Origin: Pseudomonas koreensis
GTDB taxonomy: Bacteria; Pseudomonadota; Gammaproteobacteria; Pseudomonadales; Pseudomonadaceae
DNA length: 64,000 nucleotides
Direction of reading: 5' to 3'
Assembly (NCBI RefSeq): GCF_025447595.1
Contig: NZ_JAOEJU010000020.1
Span: 54,627-118,626, forward strand
Position numbers and translations under genes: made by a program. Below, one piece after another: positions 24,962 through 33,333 of the stretch. The notes under the pieces were generated by a model, which was not told the origin of the DNA, searched no databases, and worked only from the letters and a program-made list of their open reading frames with translations. Positions within the stretch are counted from its first letter, which is position 1; each line of letters opens with the position of its first letter.

Positions 24962-25648
24962 TCAAGATTGGGAATAGTCGCGGGCGCCGAACAGGGCCGT
25001 ACCGATACGGACCCAGGTCGCGCCCTGGGCAATGGCCGACTCGAGGTCGTGGCTCATGCCCATGGAAAGTGTGTCGAGCGGCAGGTCTAGCCCGGCCTGC
25101 AGTTTCTGAACGGCAGCGAATGCAGCGTCTTGCTCGGCACGATCTTCGGTCGGCTCGGGAATCGCCATCAATCCGCGCAGCTTCAGGCGCGGCAGGGCGC
25201 TGATGGCGTGTGCGAGGGCCGGCAGATCTTGCGGCGTGCAGCCGGACTTGCTGGCTTCACCGCTGACGTTGACCTGAATGCAGATGTTCAGTGGCGGCAG
25301 ATCCGCCGGGCGTTGTTCGGACAGGCGTTGGGCGATTTTCAGACGATCCACGGAGTGCACCCAGGCGAAATACTCGGCAATCGAGCGGGTCTTGTTCGAC
25401 TGAATGGGGCCGATGAAGTGCCAGATCAAGGGCAGGTCGGCCAGTTCGAGCTGTTTGCCCAAGGCCTCTTGCAGGTAGTTCTCGCCGAAGTCGCGCAGGC
25501 CGGCGGCGTACGCTTCGCGCAGGGCTTGTGCCGGTTTGGTCTTGCTCACGGCCAGCAGCTGGACGCTGTTTTCATCGCGGCCGGCGGCTTGGGTGGCGTT
25601 ACGGATTCGCGAACTAACCAGTTGAATGTTGTCTGCTATCGTGGACAT
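24962..25648 (-). CDS. yggS: Pyridoxal phosphate homeostasis protein YggS
   Basis: 228 residues from ATG 25648 (a TTG lies three bases upstream). The PLP lysine is in LLAVSKTKP near residue 36, with GENYLQE, WHFIGPIQSNK and SMGMSHDLESAI following. It is a fold-type III PLP-binding protein without known catalysis, which buffers PLP and affects amino-acid metabolism. It heads the long leftward series and is divergent from pilT across only 56 bases. Confidence 0.95.
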   Translation of the reverse strand: MSTIADNIQLVSSRIRNATQAAGRDENSVQLLAVSKTKPAQALREAYAAGLRDFGENYLQEALGKQLELADLPLIWHFIGPIQSNKTRSIAEYFAWVHSVDRLKIAQRLSEQRPADLPPLNICIQVNVSGEASKSGCTPQDLPALAHAISALPRLKLRGLMAIPEPTEDRAEQDAAFAAVQKLQAGLDLPLDTLSMGMSHDLESAIAQGATWVRIGTALFGARDYSQS

Positions 25649-25704
25649 CAAGAGGCGCCAGCGGTCTGAAGGTTCGCGGCATTCTACTGGAATTGAGGGA
25701 CGCT

Positions 25705-26739
25705 ATGGATATCACTGAACTGCTGGCCTTCAGCGCCAAACAGGGCGCTTCCGACCTGCACCTGTCGGCCGGTCTGCCGCCGATGATCCGCGTGGATGGC
25801 GATGTGCGGCGGATCAATCTGCCGGCGCTGGATCACAAGCAAGTGCACGAGCTGATCTACGACATCATGAACGACACCCAGCGGGTGGACTTTGAGAAAC
25901 ATCTGGAAACCGACTTTTCCTTCGAAGTCCCCGGCGTGGCGCGCTTCCGGGTCAATGCCTTCAACCAGAACCGGGGCGCCGGTGCGGTGTTCCGGACCAT
26001 TCCCTCGAAAGTGCTGAGCATGGATGACCTCGCCATGGGCGACGTATTCCGCAAGATCACCGATGCGCCACGCGGGCTGGTGTTGGTGACCGGGCCGACC
26101 GGCTCCGGCAAGTCCACGACCCTGGCGGCGATGATCGATTACCTCAACACCCATCGCCATCACCACATCCTGACCATCGAAGATCCTATCGAATTCGTCC
26201 ATGAATCGCGCAAATGCCTGATCAATCAGCGCGAAGTCCACCGCGATACCCGCAGTTTCGCCACCGCGTTGCGTTCGGCACTGCGTGAGGATCCGGACGT
26301 GATTCTGGTGGGCGAGATGCGTGATCTGGAAACCATCCGCCTGGCACTCACCGCCGCCGAGACCGGGCACCTGGTGTTTGGCACCCTGCACACAACGTCG
26401 GCGGCCAAGACCATCGACCGGGTAGTGGATGTGTTCCCCGGGGACGAAAAATCCATGGTGCGCTCGATGCTTTCGGAGTCGTTGCTGGCGGTGGTGTCGC
26501 AGACGCTGATCAAGAAGATCGGCGGCGGCCGGGTGGCGGCGCACGAAATCATGCTGGGGACGTCGGCGATCCGTAATCTGATCCGCGAGGACAAGGTGGC
26601 GCAGATGTATTCGGCGATACAGACCGGCGGCTCGCTGGGGATGCAGACACTCGACATGTGTCTGAAGGATCTGGTGACCAAGGGCTTGATCAGCCGCGAA
26701 CATGCGCGGGAGAAAGCGCGGACACCGGATAATTTCTAA
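25705..26739 (+). CDS. pilT: Type IV pilus retraction ATPase PilT
   Basis: 344 residues from ATG 25705, preceded by GAGGGA. Walker A is GPTGSGKST, the Asp box is DPIEFVHE, Walker B includes DPDVILVGEMRD, and the AIRNLIRE motif required for retraction is present at the C-terminal side. It is a cytoplasmic hexameric ATPase that depolymerises pilin. In P. aeruginosa pilU follows directly; here the next gene is convergent and unrelated, so pilU is absent from this locus. Confidence 0.97.
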   Translation: MDITELLAFSAKQGASDLHLSAGLPPMIRVDGDVRRINLPALDHKQVHELIYDIMNDTQRVDFEKHLETDFSFEVPGVARFRVNAFNQNRGAGAVFRTIPSKVLSMDDLAMGDVFRKITDAPRGLVLVTGPTGSGKSTTLAAMIDYLNTHRHHHILTIEDPIEFVHESRKCLINQREVHRDTRSFATALRSALREDPDVILVGEMRDLETIRLALTAAETGHLVFGTLHTTSAAKTIDRVVDVFPGDEKSMVRSMLSESLLAVVSQTLIKKIGGGRVAAHEIMLGTSAIRNLIREDKVAQMYSAIQTGGSLGMQTLDMCLKDLVTKGLISREHAREKARTPDNF

Positions 26740-26764
26740 AAGGGATATGTAGCGATTTTACCGG

Positions 26765-26836
26765 CCTCATCGCGAGCAGGCTCGCTCCCACATTGGAACG
26801 CATTTCAATGTGGGAGCGAGCCTGCTCGCGATGAGG
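26765..26836. repeat. REP pair, short-interior class, with extended perfect arms
   Basis: Two 31-base perfectly complementary arms, beginning CCTCATCGCGAG and ending CTCGCGATGAGG, enclose 10 bases. REP cores are at both ends and the loop variant is CT. It lies between convergent pilT and the NlpC/P60 gene and could act as a bidirectional transcript end. Confidence 0.93.
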
Positions 26837-26871
26837 TCATGACTGGCAAAGCAGATTCTGGCACTGCCGGA

Positions 26872-27495
26872 TCAGCGTTGAACCACACGCAACTGCTTGC
26901 TGCCTGGCTCTTTCGGCAATACGCGTTTGGCTACCACGTAATGCTTTTCCCAGTACGGCTTGTTCAGTGTGTCGATGCTTACCGACTTGCCGCGCCGTGG
27001 TGCATGGATGAAGCGGTCGTTGCCTAGGTAGATGGCAACGTGATTGACCCGACGGCTCTTGATGTTGAAGAAAATCAGGTCGCCCGGCTTCAGGTCCTTG
27101 CGTTCGACTTTCTCGCCGTGACCGCTGGCCATGGCGTTCGAGGTGCGTGGCAGGTCGAACGTGGCGTCGTTGAACGCGTATTTCACCAGACCGCTGCAGT
27201 CGAAGCCTTTACTCGGGCTGCTGCCGCCCCAACGGTAGGGTGTACCGAGGACGTTTACCGCGCGACTCAGGACGTTGCTGCTTTCCTTGGTCGCCATCGG
27301 TGGCACCAGCTTGCTGCGGCCGTTGCTGCTCAGCGTGGTGTGTTTGACCTGTTTGCCTTTGTTCGAAGGAGCAGAGGCATGGGATTTGGGTGTGAAACCG
27401 TTAACGTTGGGAAGACGTTGCTCACGATTGGTGGCGTGGGCGGCCAGTGGCATTAATAGGCAAATAGTTAGCCATGTCTTGAAAAATGGACGCAT
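26872..27495 (-). CDS. Secreted NlpC/P60 (C40) peptidoglycan hydrolase
   Basis: 207 residues. A signal peptide (about 1-21, ending AAHA) and a low-complexity linker of about 50 residues precede an NlpC/P60 domain (about 78-195). The catalytic Cys is in GFDCSGLVKYAF and the His in NHVAIYLG, with a third polar residue near IHAPRRG. It should cleave stem peptides of peptidoglycan in the periplasm. It is convergent with pilT and divergent from the TM2 gene. The family is secure; the exact bond is not. Confidence 0.9.
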   Translation of the reverse strand: MRPFFKTWLTICLLMPLAAHATNREQRLPNVNGFTPKSHASAPSNKGKQVKHTTLSSNGRSKLVPPMATKESSNVLSRAVNVLGTPYRWGGSSPSKGFDCSGLVKYAFNDATFDLPRTSNAMASGHGEKVERKDLKPGDLIFFNIKSRRVNHVAIYLGNDRFIHAPRRGKSVSIDTLNKPYWEKHYVVAKRVLPKEPGSKQLRVVQR

Positions 27496-27744
27496 TAGGC
27501 AGGGCTCTTGGTGTGTTAGCGCGCAACTTTATAACAGCTTTTTTGTCACTTCCGAGGCCGTTGGTCGATTCAATCGGGTGCCAACGGAACCAAATAAGCG
27601 GCAAAAAGACGCAATTGTCGGACAGAAGTCCGGTGCTATAAGGCTTTGACGGGAGACACGGTAGCATTTGCCATACGTCGGCTACCTGTAAAAAAGTCAC
27701 AAAGAATTAAAGAATATTTATCTATCGCGTGTATCGAGGTCTTA

Positions 27745-28179
27745 ATGAACGGCTATCAGCTGCCCCGTGTGAAGGAAAAAGACACCCATAGCAAGGTGAT
27801 CGGCTACCTGTTGTGGATTTTCGGTTTCACAGGTTCTCACCGCTTCTATTACGGCAAGCCGGTGACCGGCACGATCTGGTTTTTCACCTTCGGACTGCTG
27901 GGGATCGGCTGGCTGATCGACGTGTTCCTGATCCCGGCGATGGATCGCGAAGCCGACCTGCGTTTTGCGGCGGGTCCTATCGAATACAACGTGGCGTGGA
28001 TCCTGCTGACCTTCCTCGGCGCATTCGGTGTGCACCGGATGTATCAGGGCAAGTGGATCACAGGTTTGCTGTACCTGCTGACCGGCGGGCTGTTCTTTCT
28101 GGGCGTGCTGTATGACTTCTGGACACTGAACGATCAGGTGTCGGTGCGTAATGCCGAAGGGCGTGGTGCCTTCCAATAA
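27745..28179 (+). CDS. Protein with two TM2 domains
   Basis: 144 residues from ATG 27745, the start giving MNGYQLPRVKEKDTH. It holds two TM2 modules, about residues 15-60 and 80-125. Each is a helix, a turn with G-x-HR-(F/M)Y-x-GK, and a second helix ending in a D-F/D-V acidic position. TM2 proteins are small membrane proteins of unknown role in bacteria. The gene is monocistronic, with an AT-rich upstream region and a REP pair after it. Confidence 0.86.
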   Translation: MNGYQLPRVKEKDTHSKVIGYLLWIFGFTGSHRFYYGKPVTGTIWFFTFGLLGIGWLIDVFLIPAMDREADLRFAAGPIEYNVAWILLTFLGAFGVHRMYQGKWITGLLYLLTGGLFFLGVLYDFWTLNDQVSVRNAEGRGAFQ

Positions 28180-28183
28180 AGCT

Positions 28184-28245
28184 TCGCGAGCAAGCTCGCT
28201 CCCACAGGGTTCGTGGTGACCTTGTGGGAGCGAGCTTGCTCGCGA
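28184..28245. repeat. REP pair, short-interior class
   Basis: Inverted REP cores separated by 15 bases, outer ends CGCGA, loop variant TT in both arms. It lies between the convergent TM2 gene and pyrC'. Confidence 0.92.
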
Positions 28246-28262
28246 TTGGGGTCAACTCGGTA

Positions 28263-29534
28263 TCAAGCCTGATGACTGATCCGGCCATCCACCAGCGTGT
28301 AACGCACCACACCCGGCAGGCTATGGCCGAGGAACGGGCAGTTCTCGCCTTTCGACAGCCAGGTTTCGCCAGCCACGGTCGAGGCCTTCGGATCGAACAG
28401 CACGATATCCGCCGCGCCACCCACCGCCAGTTTGCCCGCCGGCAGGCGCAGGGCCTCGGCCGGGCCGGCGCTCAGGCGCGCCAGCAGGGTCGGCAGATCC
28501 AGCAGACCATCCTCGACCAGCGTCATCGCCAGCGGCAGCAGCAGTTCGACGCTGCTGATGCCCGGCTCGGTCGCGCCGAACGGTGCCAGTTTCGCATCGC
28601 GTTCATGGGGCTGGTGATGGCTGGAAATCGCCGAGACCACGCCGGACTTCACCGCCTCGCGCAGACCATCGCGGTCGGCGCGGGTGCGCAGCGGCGGTTG
28701 CACGTGATACAGGCTGCTGAAGTCGATCAGCGCTTCGTCCGTCAGGATCAGCTGATACAGGGCGACATCCGCCGTGACTTTCAAACCACGGGCCTGGGCC
28801 TGAGCAATCAGAGCCACACCGCGAGCACTGGTCAACTGGCTGAAGTGAGCACGCACGCCGGTCTGCTCGACCAGCAGCAGATCACGGGCCAGGGCCACGG
28901 TTTCAGCTGTTTCCGGGATGCCCGGCAGGCCGAGGAAGCTGGCGGTGGCGCCTTCGTGGGCCAGGCCGCCGTCGGCGAGGTCGTGATCCTGCGAGTTGAA
29001 AATCACCGTCAGGTCGAAGGTCGCCGCGTAATCCAGCGCCCGGCACAGGGTGCGGGTGTTGCGGAAGCTTTCCAGGCCGTTGCCGAACGCCACGCAACCG
29101 GCGTCGCGCAGGGCAACCAGCTCGGCCAGTTGTTCGCCGTCCAGACCTTTGCTCAGGGCGCCGATCGGGAACACCTTGGTGTTGCCGGCCTCGCGGGCGC
29201 GGTCGAGGATCAGCTCGGCCACAGCGGAGGTGTCGAGCACCGGTCTGGTCTTCGGCGGGCAGCACAGGCTGGTCACGCCGCCGGCCGCAGCAGCGCGGGT
29301 TTCGCTGGCGATGGTGCCTTTGCGGCTGTAGCCCGGCTCGCGCAGGGCGACGTTGAGGTCTACGAGGCCTGGAGCGGCGACAAGGCCTTGGGCGTCGATG
29401 GTTTCGACGGCGGTGAAGCCGGCCGGTGCAGCGCCGAGGGCGACGATCTTGCAGGCTTCAACGTGAATATCGGTGATTTGATCCAGGCCGCTGCTTGGAT
29501 CGATGACGCGGGCGCCGAGAATGCTGAGCTTCAC
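28263..29534 (-). CDS. pyrC': Dihydroorotase-like non-catalytic subunit of aspartate transcarbamoylase
   Basis: 423 residues from a GTG start at 29534 that overlaps the pyrB stop by 4 bases (GTGA). It has the dihydroorotase fold, but where active enzymes carry D-x-H-x-H this one reads VDLNVALREPG, so the zinc ligands are lost. In Pseudomonas this pseudo-dihydroorotase is needed to assemble the dodecameric ATCase with PyrB, and a separate active pyrC exists elsewhere. The length equals that of its homologues. Confidence 0.94.
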   Translation of the reverse strand: MKLSILGARVIDPSSGLDQITDIHVEACKIVALGAAPAGFTAVETIDAQGLVAAPGLVDLNVALREPGYSRKGTIASETRAAAAGGVTSLCCPPKTRPVLDTSAVAELILDRAREAGNTKVFPIGALSKGLDGEQLAELVALRDAGCVAFGNGLESFRNTRTLCRALDYAATFDLTVIFNSQDHDLADGGLAHEGATASFLGLPGIPETAETVALARDLLLVEQTGVRAHFSQLTSARGVALIAQAQARGLKVTADVALYQLILTDEALIDFSSLYHVQPPLRTRADRDGLREAVKSGVVSAISSHHQPHERDAKLAPFGATEPGISSVELLLPLAMTLVEDGLLDLPTLLARLSAGPAEALRLPAGKLAVGGAADIVLFDPKASTVAGETWLSKGENCPFLGHSLPGVVRYTLVDGRISHQA

Positions 29535-30535
29535 TGGGCGTTCTCCTGCTCGAATTGACGTTGCGCCGTTTGCCCGCTCATGGCCATCGACAGCACGGCC
29601 ATACGGATTGCGATGCCGTAGGTGACTTGATTGAGGATCACCGAGTGCGGGCCGTCGGCCACCGCCGACTCGATCTCCACCCCACGGTTGATCGGCCCCG
29701 GGTGCATGACGATGCAATCGGGTTTGGCGCCGGCCAGGCGCGCGGTGGTCAGGCCGAACAGGCGGTAGAACTCGCCTTCGCTCGGCAGCAGGCCGCCGGT
29801 CATGCGCTCACGCTGCAGGCGCAGCATGATCACCACGTCGACGTCTTTCAGGCCTTCGGTCATGTCGGTGTAGACCTTCACGCCGTACTGCTCGATGCCG
29901 ATCGGCAACAGGGTCTTCGGTGCGATCACGCGGATGTCCGGGCAACCGAGGGTCTTCAGGGCGAGCATGTTCGACCGCGCCACCCGCGAGTGCAGGATGT
30001 CGCCGACGATGGCCACCGAGAGGTTCTCGAAACCGCCCTTGTGGCGGCGGATGGTCAGCATGTCGAGCATGCCCTGGGTCGGGTGGGCGTGTCGGCCATC
30101 GCCGCCGTTGATGATCGCCACTTGTGGGCAGACATGTTCGGCGATGAAGTGCGCAGCGCCCGAGTCGCCGTGGCGCACGACGAACATGTCGGCGGCCATG
30201 GCTTCCAGATTGCGCAGGGTGTCGAGCAGGGTTTCACCCTTGCTGGCCGACGAGGTCGACACGTTCAGGGTGATCACGTCCGCCGACAGCCGCTGGGCCG
30301 CCAGTTCGAAAGTGGTGCGGGTGCGAGTCGAGTTTTCGAAGAACACGTTGCACACGGTCTTGCCGCGCAGCAACGGGACCTTCTTCACGGCCCGTGCACC
30401 GACTTCGAGGAACGAGTCGGCGGTGTCGAGGATTTCCGTCAGCAACTCGCGGCGCAGGCCGTCGAGCGAGAGGAAGTGGCGCAGCTGGCCCTGATCATTG
30501 AGCTGCAGCGGGCGCTTGGTATCTAGAGGCGTCAT
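29531..30535 (-). CDS. pyrB: Aspartate carbamoyltransferase catalytic subunit
   Basis: 334 residues from ATG 30535. The carbamoyl-phosphate site is STRTRTTFELAA and the aspartate/His loop is HPTQGMLDMLT. It makes carbamoyl-aspartate, the committed step of pyrimidine synthesis. It has the longer N-terminus typical of the Pseudomonas ATCase, which carries the nucleotide-effector site. It is flanked by pyrR (27 bases upstream) and pyrC' (4-base overlap). Confidence 0.97.
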   Translation of the reverse strand: MTPLDTKRPLQLNDQGQLRHFLSLDGLRRELLTEILDTADSFLEVGARAVKKVPLLRGKTVCNVFFENSTRTRTTFELAAQRLSADVITLNVSTSSASKGETLLDTLRNLEAMAADMFVVRHGDSGAAHFIAEHVCPQVAIINGGDGRHAHPTQGMLDMLTIRRHKGGFENLSVAIVGDILHSRVARSNMLALKTLGCPDIRVIAPKTLLPIGIEQYGVKVYTDMTEGLKDVDVVIMLRLQRERMTGGLLPSEGEFYRLFGLTTARLAGAKPDCIVMHPGPINRGVEIESAVADGPHSVILNQVTYGIAIRMAVLSMAMSGQTAQRQFEQENAQ

Positions 30536-30562
30536 CGCGAGGGGGACTCTCAATAGGGCGGA

Positions 30563-31066
30563 TTAAAGGGCAAGGTCTTGCAGTTCGAGGGCCAGCTCCG
30601 GGCCGGACAGCTTCACCCGTTCGTGGGCGGCCAGCGACAGGGTCGCGCCAACCACGTTCGGGCGGATCGGCAGTTCGCCGGCGTCCAGGTCCAGCAGGCA
30701 GACCAGCGTTACGCTGGCCGGGCGGCCGTAGTCGAACAGTTCGTTCATGGCGGCGCGGATGGTCCGGCCGCTCATCAGTACGTCGTCGATCAGCACCAGA
30801 TGCTGGCCTTCGATTTCGAAGGGCAGGGCGGACGGGCGCACCTGCGGGTGCAGGCCGTTCTGGCTGAAGTCGTCGCGGTAGAAGGAAACATCCAGCGTGC
30901 CCAATGGCGCGTCGCTGCCCAGCTCTGCGAGCAGGGCCTGGGCGACCCAGACGCCGCCGGTGCGGATGCCGATGTAACGCGGTTCGCTGATGTCACGCTG
31001 GGCAAGGTGCGCCTTGAGGCGTGTCGCCATCTGGCTGATCAGATCGGCGGGATTGGGCAGGCTCAT
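30563..31066 (-). CDS. pyrR: PyrR bifunctional regulator / uracil phosphoribosyltransferase-like protein
   Basis: 167 residues. The PRPP-binding loop is LVLIDDVLMSGRTIRAAMNEL and the early IGIRTGGVWVAQ is characteristic. In Bacillus PyrR binds mRNA to attenuate pyr transcription; in Pseudomonas it is linked to control of pyrimidine genes, but the mechanism is less clear. It is the first gene of pyrR-pyrB-pyrC'. A hairpin with a GNRA-type tetraloop lies in its leader (31087-31112). Confidence 0.93.
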   Translation of the reverse strand: MSLPNPADLISQMATRLKAHLAQRDISEPRYIGIRTGGVWVAQALLAELGSDAPLGTLDVSFYRDDFSQNGLHPQVRPSALPFEIEGQHLVLIDDVLMSGRTIRAAMNELFDYGRPASVTLVCLLDLDAGELPIRPNVVGATLSLAAHERVKLSGPELALELQDLAL

Positions 31067-31086
31067 GGTTGCTCCTTCTCGGGGTC

Positions 31087-31112
31087 GAGCCGGTTCTCGC
31101 GAACCGGGGCTC
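31087..31112 (-). promoter_or_regulatory. Hairpin in the pyrR leader
   Basis: On the minus strand GAGCCCCGGTTC and GAACCGGCTC pair as a 10-bp stem with a two-base CC bulge and a GCGA tetraloop. It lies about 20 bases before the pyrR ATG and just ahead of the GAAGGAG ribosome site, so it could influence translation or bind a regulator. Function is inferred. Confidence 0.45.
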
Positions 31113-31123
31113 GGGTTGTAACC

Positions 31124-31146
31124 AAAAGAAAAGCGCCGTAGCGCTT
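31124..31146 (-). terminator. Short Rho-independent terminator after ruvX
   Basis: On the minus strand AAGCGC-TACG-GCGCTT is followed by a T-rich tract (TTCTTTT) directly after the ruvX stop. The stem is only 6 bp, so it may be partial and allow read-through into pyrR. Confidence 0.5.
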
Positions 31147-31147
31147 G

Positions 31148-31585
31148 TCAGGATTCAAATAGTGCGGTGTTTTCGTCGAGCCAGCCTTGCAGCAGCAGGG
31201 CGGCGGCGATGGCGTCCACCGGGTTGTCGCGGTAGCTGCCTTTCTGCCCGCCGCGCACCAGCCGCTCGCCCTTGGCTTCGAAGGTCGTCAGGCGTTCATC
31301 GTGGGTATAGAAAGGCAGGTTGAAGCGGCCGTTGAGGCGGCGGGCGAATTTCTCGGCGCGGGCGCACATCTCGCTGGGCGTGCCGTCCATGTTCAGCGGC
31401 AGGCCGACCACCACGGCGTCGGGTTTCCATTCCTTTATCAGGGCTTCGACCTGATTCCAGTCCGGCACACCGTTTTGCGCCTTCAAGGTGCACAGTTCGC
31501 GGGCCTGGCCGGTAATCACCTGGCCGACCGCCACGCCGATCTGTTTGGTGCCGTAGTCGAAGCCGAGGATCAGGCGCAGGGCCAT
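31148..31585 (-). CDS. ruvX: YqgF/RuvX-type putative Holliday junction resolvase and pre-16S rRNA nuclease
   Basis: 145 residues with RNase H-like fold motifs: the first Asp in LGFDYGTKQIGVAVG, VVVGLPLNMDGT with the Glu/Asp region, and DERLTTFEA and NPVDAIAAALLLQ late. E. coli YqgF processes the 5' end of 16S rRNA; the resolvase name comes from fold. Its ATG shares one base with the algH stop (TGATG). Confidence 0.94.
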   Translation of the reverse strand: MALRLILGFDYGTKQIGVAVGQVITGQARELCTLKAQNGVPDWNQVEALIKEWKPDAVVVGLPLNMDGTPSEMCARAEKFARRLNGRFNLPFYTHDERLTTFEAKGERLVRGGQKGSYRDNPVDAIAAALLLQGWLDENTALFES

Positions 31586-32157
31586 CAGGCGTGTCCTGCC
31601 TGGCTGGTCAGCAGGCTGAGGTTGATCCCCAGGTGCTTGGCCGCCGCTTCCAGGCGCAGTTCACTGCTGGTGTTGAACAGGATGTCGGCGTCGTACGGGC
31701 AGGTCAGCCAGGCGTTGTCGGCCAGTTCGGCCTCCAGCTGACCGGCTTCCCAACCGGCATAACCGAGGGTGATGACGCTTTTGGCCGGGCCCACGCCATC
31801 GGCGATGGCGAACAGCACGTCCTGCGAGGTGGACAGGGCCAGATCGCCCTCCAGCTCAACGGTAGCCTGGAACGTCTTGCCCGCCGGGTGCAGGACAAAA
31901 CCGCGATCGGTCTGCACCGGGCCGCCGATGAAGATCGGCACATGCTGGCACAGCGCTGGCGGATCGATGTCCGGGCGCAGTTGTTCGAGAATGTCGGCCA
32001 GATTCAGCTCTTGCGGTCGGTTGACCACCAGCCCCATGGCGCCATTGGCCGTGTGCTCGACGATGTAGGTCAAGGTGTGGGCAAAGTTCGGGTCGGCCAT
32101 GTGTGGCATGGCGATCAGGAAGTGATGCTTGAGGTAGCTGGGGCTGACGTTTTTCAT
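31585..32157 (-). CDS. algH: YqgE/AlgH-family protein
   Basis: 190 residues from ATG 32157, which gives the family start MKNVSPSYLKHHFLIAMP. The pattern VVNRPQELNLADILEQL, FIGGPVQTDRGFVLHP and LGYAGWEAGQLEAEL is typical of DUF179. In P. aeruginosa algH influences alginate production, but the biochemical role is unknown. A frame extending to 32421 crosses the REP pair and is not real. It is coupled to ruvX. Confidence 0.93.
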   Translation of the reverse strand: MKNVSPSYLKHHFLIAMPHMADPNFAHTLTYIVEHTANGAMGLVVNRPQELNLADILEQLRPDIDPPALCQHVPIFIGGPVQTDRGFVLHPAGKTFQATVELEGDLALSTSQDVLFAIADGVGPAKSVITLGYAGWEAGQLEAELADNAWLTCPYDADILFNTSSELRLEAAAKHLGINLSLLTSQAGHA

Positions 32158-32221
32158 GTGCGCTAGTGTGGCGTTCGGGGGGCGAACTGACAAGCTGGAG
32201 ATGCTTGCAACACTGTTCCAA

Positions 32222-32311
32222 TGTGGGAGCGAGCTTGCTCGCGAAAGCGGTGGATCAGTCACATCAATGTTGTATGACACACCGCATTCGCGAGCAAGCT
32301 CGCTCCCACAG
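32222..32311. repeat. REP pair, long-interior class
   Basis: GTGGGAG-outward inverted REP cores with a 43-base interior that resembles those at 17998, 53754 and 63830. The loop variant is TT in both arms. It lies between tonB and algH, both leftward. Confidence 0.93.
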
Positions 32312-32326
32312 GGGTTCTTCGGTGTG

Positions 32327-33226
32327 TCAGTTGCTCGAGAGTTTGTCACCGCGGGCAAATTTCCAGGTGCGGATGATTTCCAGCCGGTCGATGTCCGACA
32401 GGTCGCCGGTAAACGGTGCAAACGGAGCTGCCAGTCGCACGATGCGCTGCGCCGCCTGATCCAGCAGAGGCTGGCCGGAAGACTCCAGCACCAGCACTTC
32501 GTACAGCGAGCCGTCGCGGTTGATCGACACCATCAGGCGCAGATTGCCGTAGATCTGCTTGCGCCGGGCTTCGTCGGGATAATTGAGGTTGCCGATGCGC
32601 TCGACCTTCTTGCGCCATTCGTCCTTGTACCAGGCGCCCTTGTCGCGCATGGTCGAGGCAGCGCTCAGGCGGTGGATACGCGGGCGCTTGGCGTACAGCT
32701 GTTGTTCGTTGGCCAGTTCGGCTTCAAGGCTGGCGATGTCGCTGGAGAGCTGCGAGCTGTCGAAAGTCGGGGCATCGACCGTCGGTTTGGTCTCGGTCTT
32801 GGCTTCTTCTTTCTTGGTCGGCGCCTTTTTCGGTTTCGGCGCGACGGTGGTCACGGCCGCCTTGGGCGCGGCTTCCTGCACTTCCGGCTTGGCGGCCGGC
32901 GGCGGGGTGACTTTCTTGACCTGATTGTCCTGGAACGGCGCGACCTCGGTGGTCTTGGGGATTGCCTTCTTGTCGAGGGTGCCGCTGCCTTCCTGGTTTT
33001 CCTGGGCGAGGAAATCGGCCTTCGCCGGCTTCTTTTCGCTCTTGAAGGTGGCGAGGGTAATTTCCAGGGTTTTGCTGATCTGCTTGGGCTCGACTATGGT
33101 GAAACCCACGCCGAGCAGTAGCGCCAGATGGATCAGCGCCGCGAGAAACAGGGTAAATCCGAGGCGATCGACCGGGCGCACGCCTTTATGGGCGAGTTCA
33201 GCGGGCAGATCGGACGGAAGTGTCAT
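32327..33226 (-). CDS. tonB: TonB energy transducer
   Basis: 299 residues. A single N-terminal membrane helix (about 25-45) is followed by a Lys/Pro/Ala-rich periplasmic spacer (about 60-170), then a C-terminal TonB domain (about 200-290) with NLRLMVSINRDGSLYEVLVLESSG. It carries proton-motive energy to outer-membrane receptors. No exbB or exbD lies beside it; the tonB-gshB order is the one common in pseudomonads, where this copy is one of several TonB proteins. A low-complexity Glu/Lys spacer is normal for the family. Confidence 0.9.
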   Translation of the reverse strand: MTLPSDLPAELAHKGVRPVDRLGFTLFLAALIHLALLLGVGFTIVEPKQISKTLEITLATFKSEKKPAKADFLAQENQEGSGTLDKKAIPKTTEVAPFQDNQVKKVTPPPAAKPEVQEAAPKAAVTTVAPKPKKAPTKKEEAKTETKPTVDAPTFDSSQLSSDIASLEAELANEQQLYAKRPRIHRLSAASTMRDKGAWYKDEWRKKVERIGNLNYPDEARRKQIYGNLRLMVSINRDGSLYEVLVLESSGQPLLDQAAQRIVRLAAPFAPFTGDLSDIDRLEIIRTWKFARGDKLSSN

Positions 33227-33333
33227 GACAAGAAAACCAACATCGCGTTTTTCACAGGCCGCGCATGATAACGCAATGTTGGTTTCACGCCTTGGGCTTC
33301 AAGCATCAAGCGACAGGCTGCATGTGATGCACA

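Noticed and set aside
31585..32421. Longer version of algH starting upstream at 32421
   Set aside because: The extra N-terminus would translate the REP pair; the family N-terminus starts at 32157.
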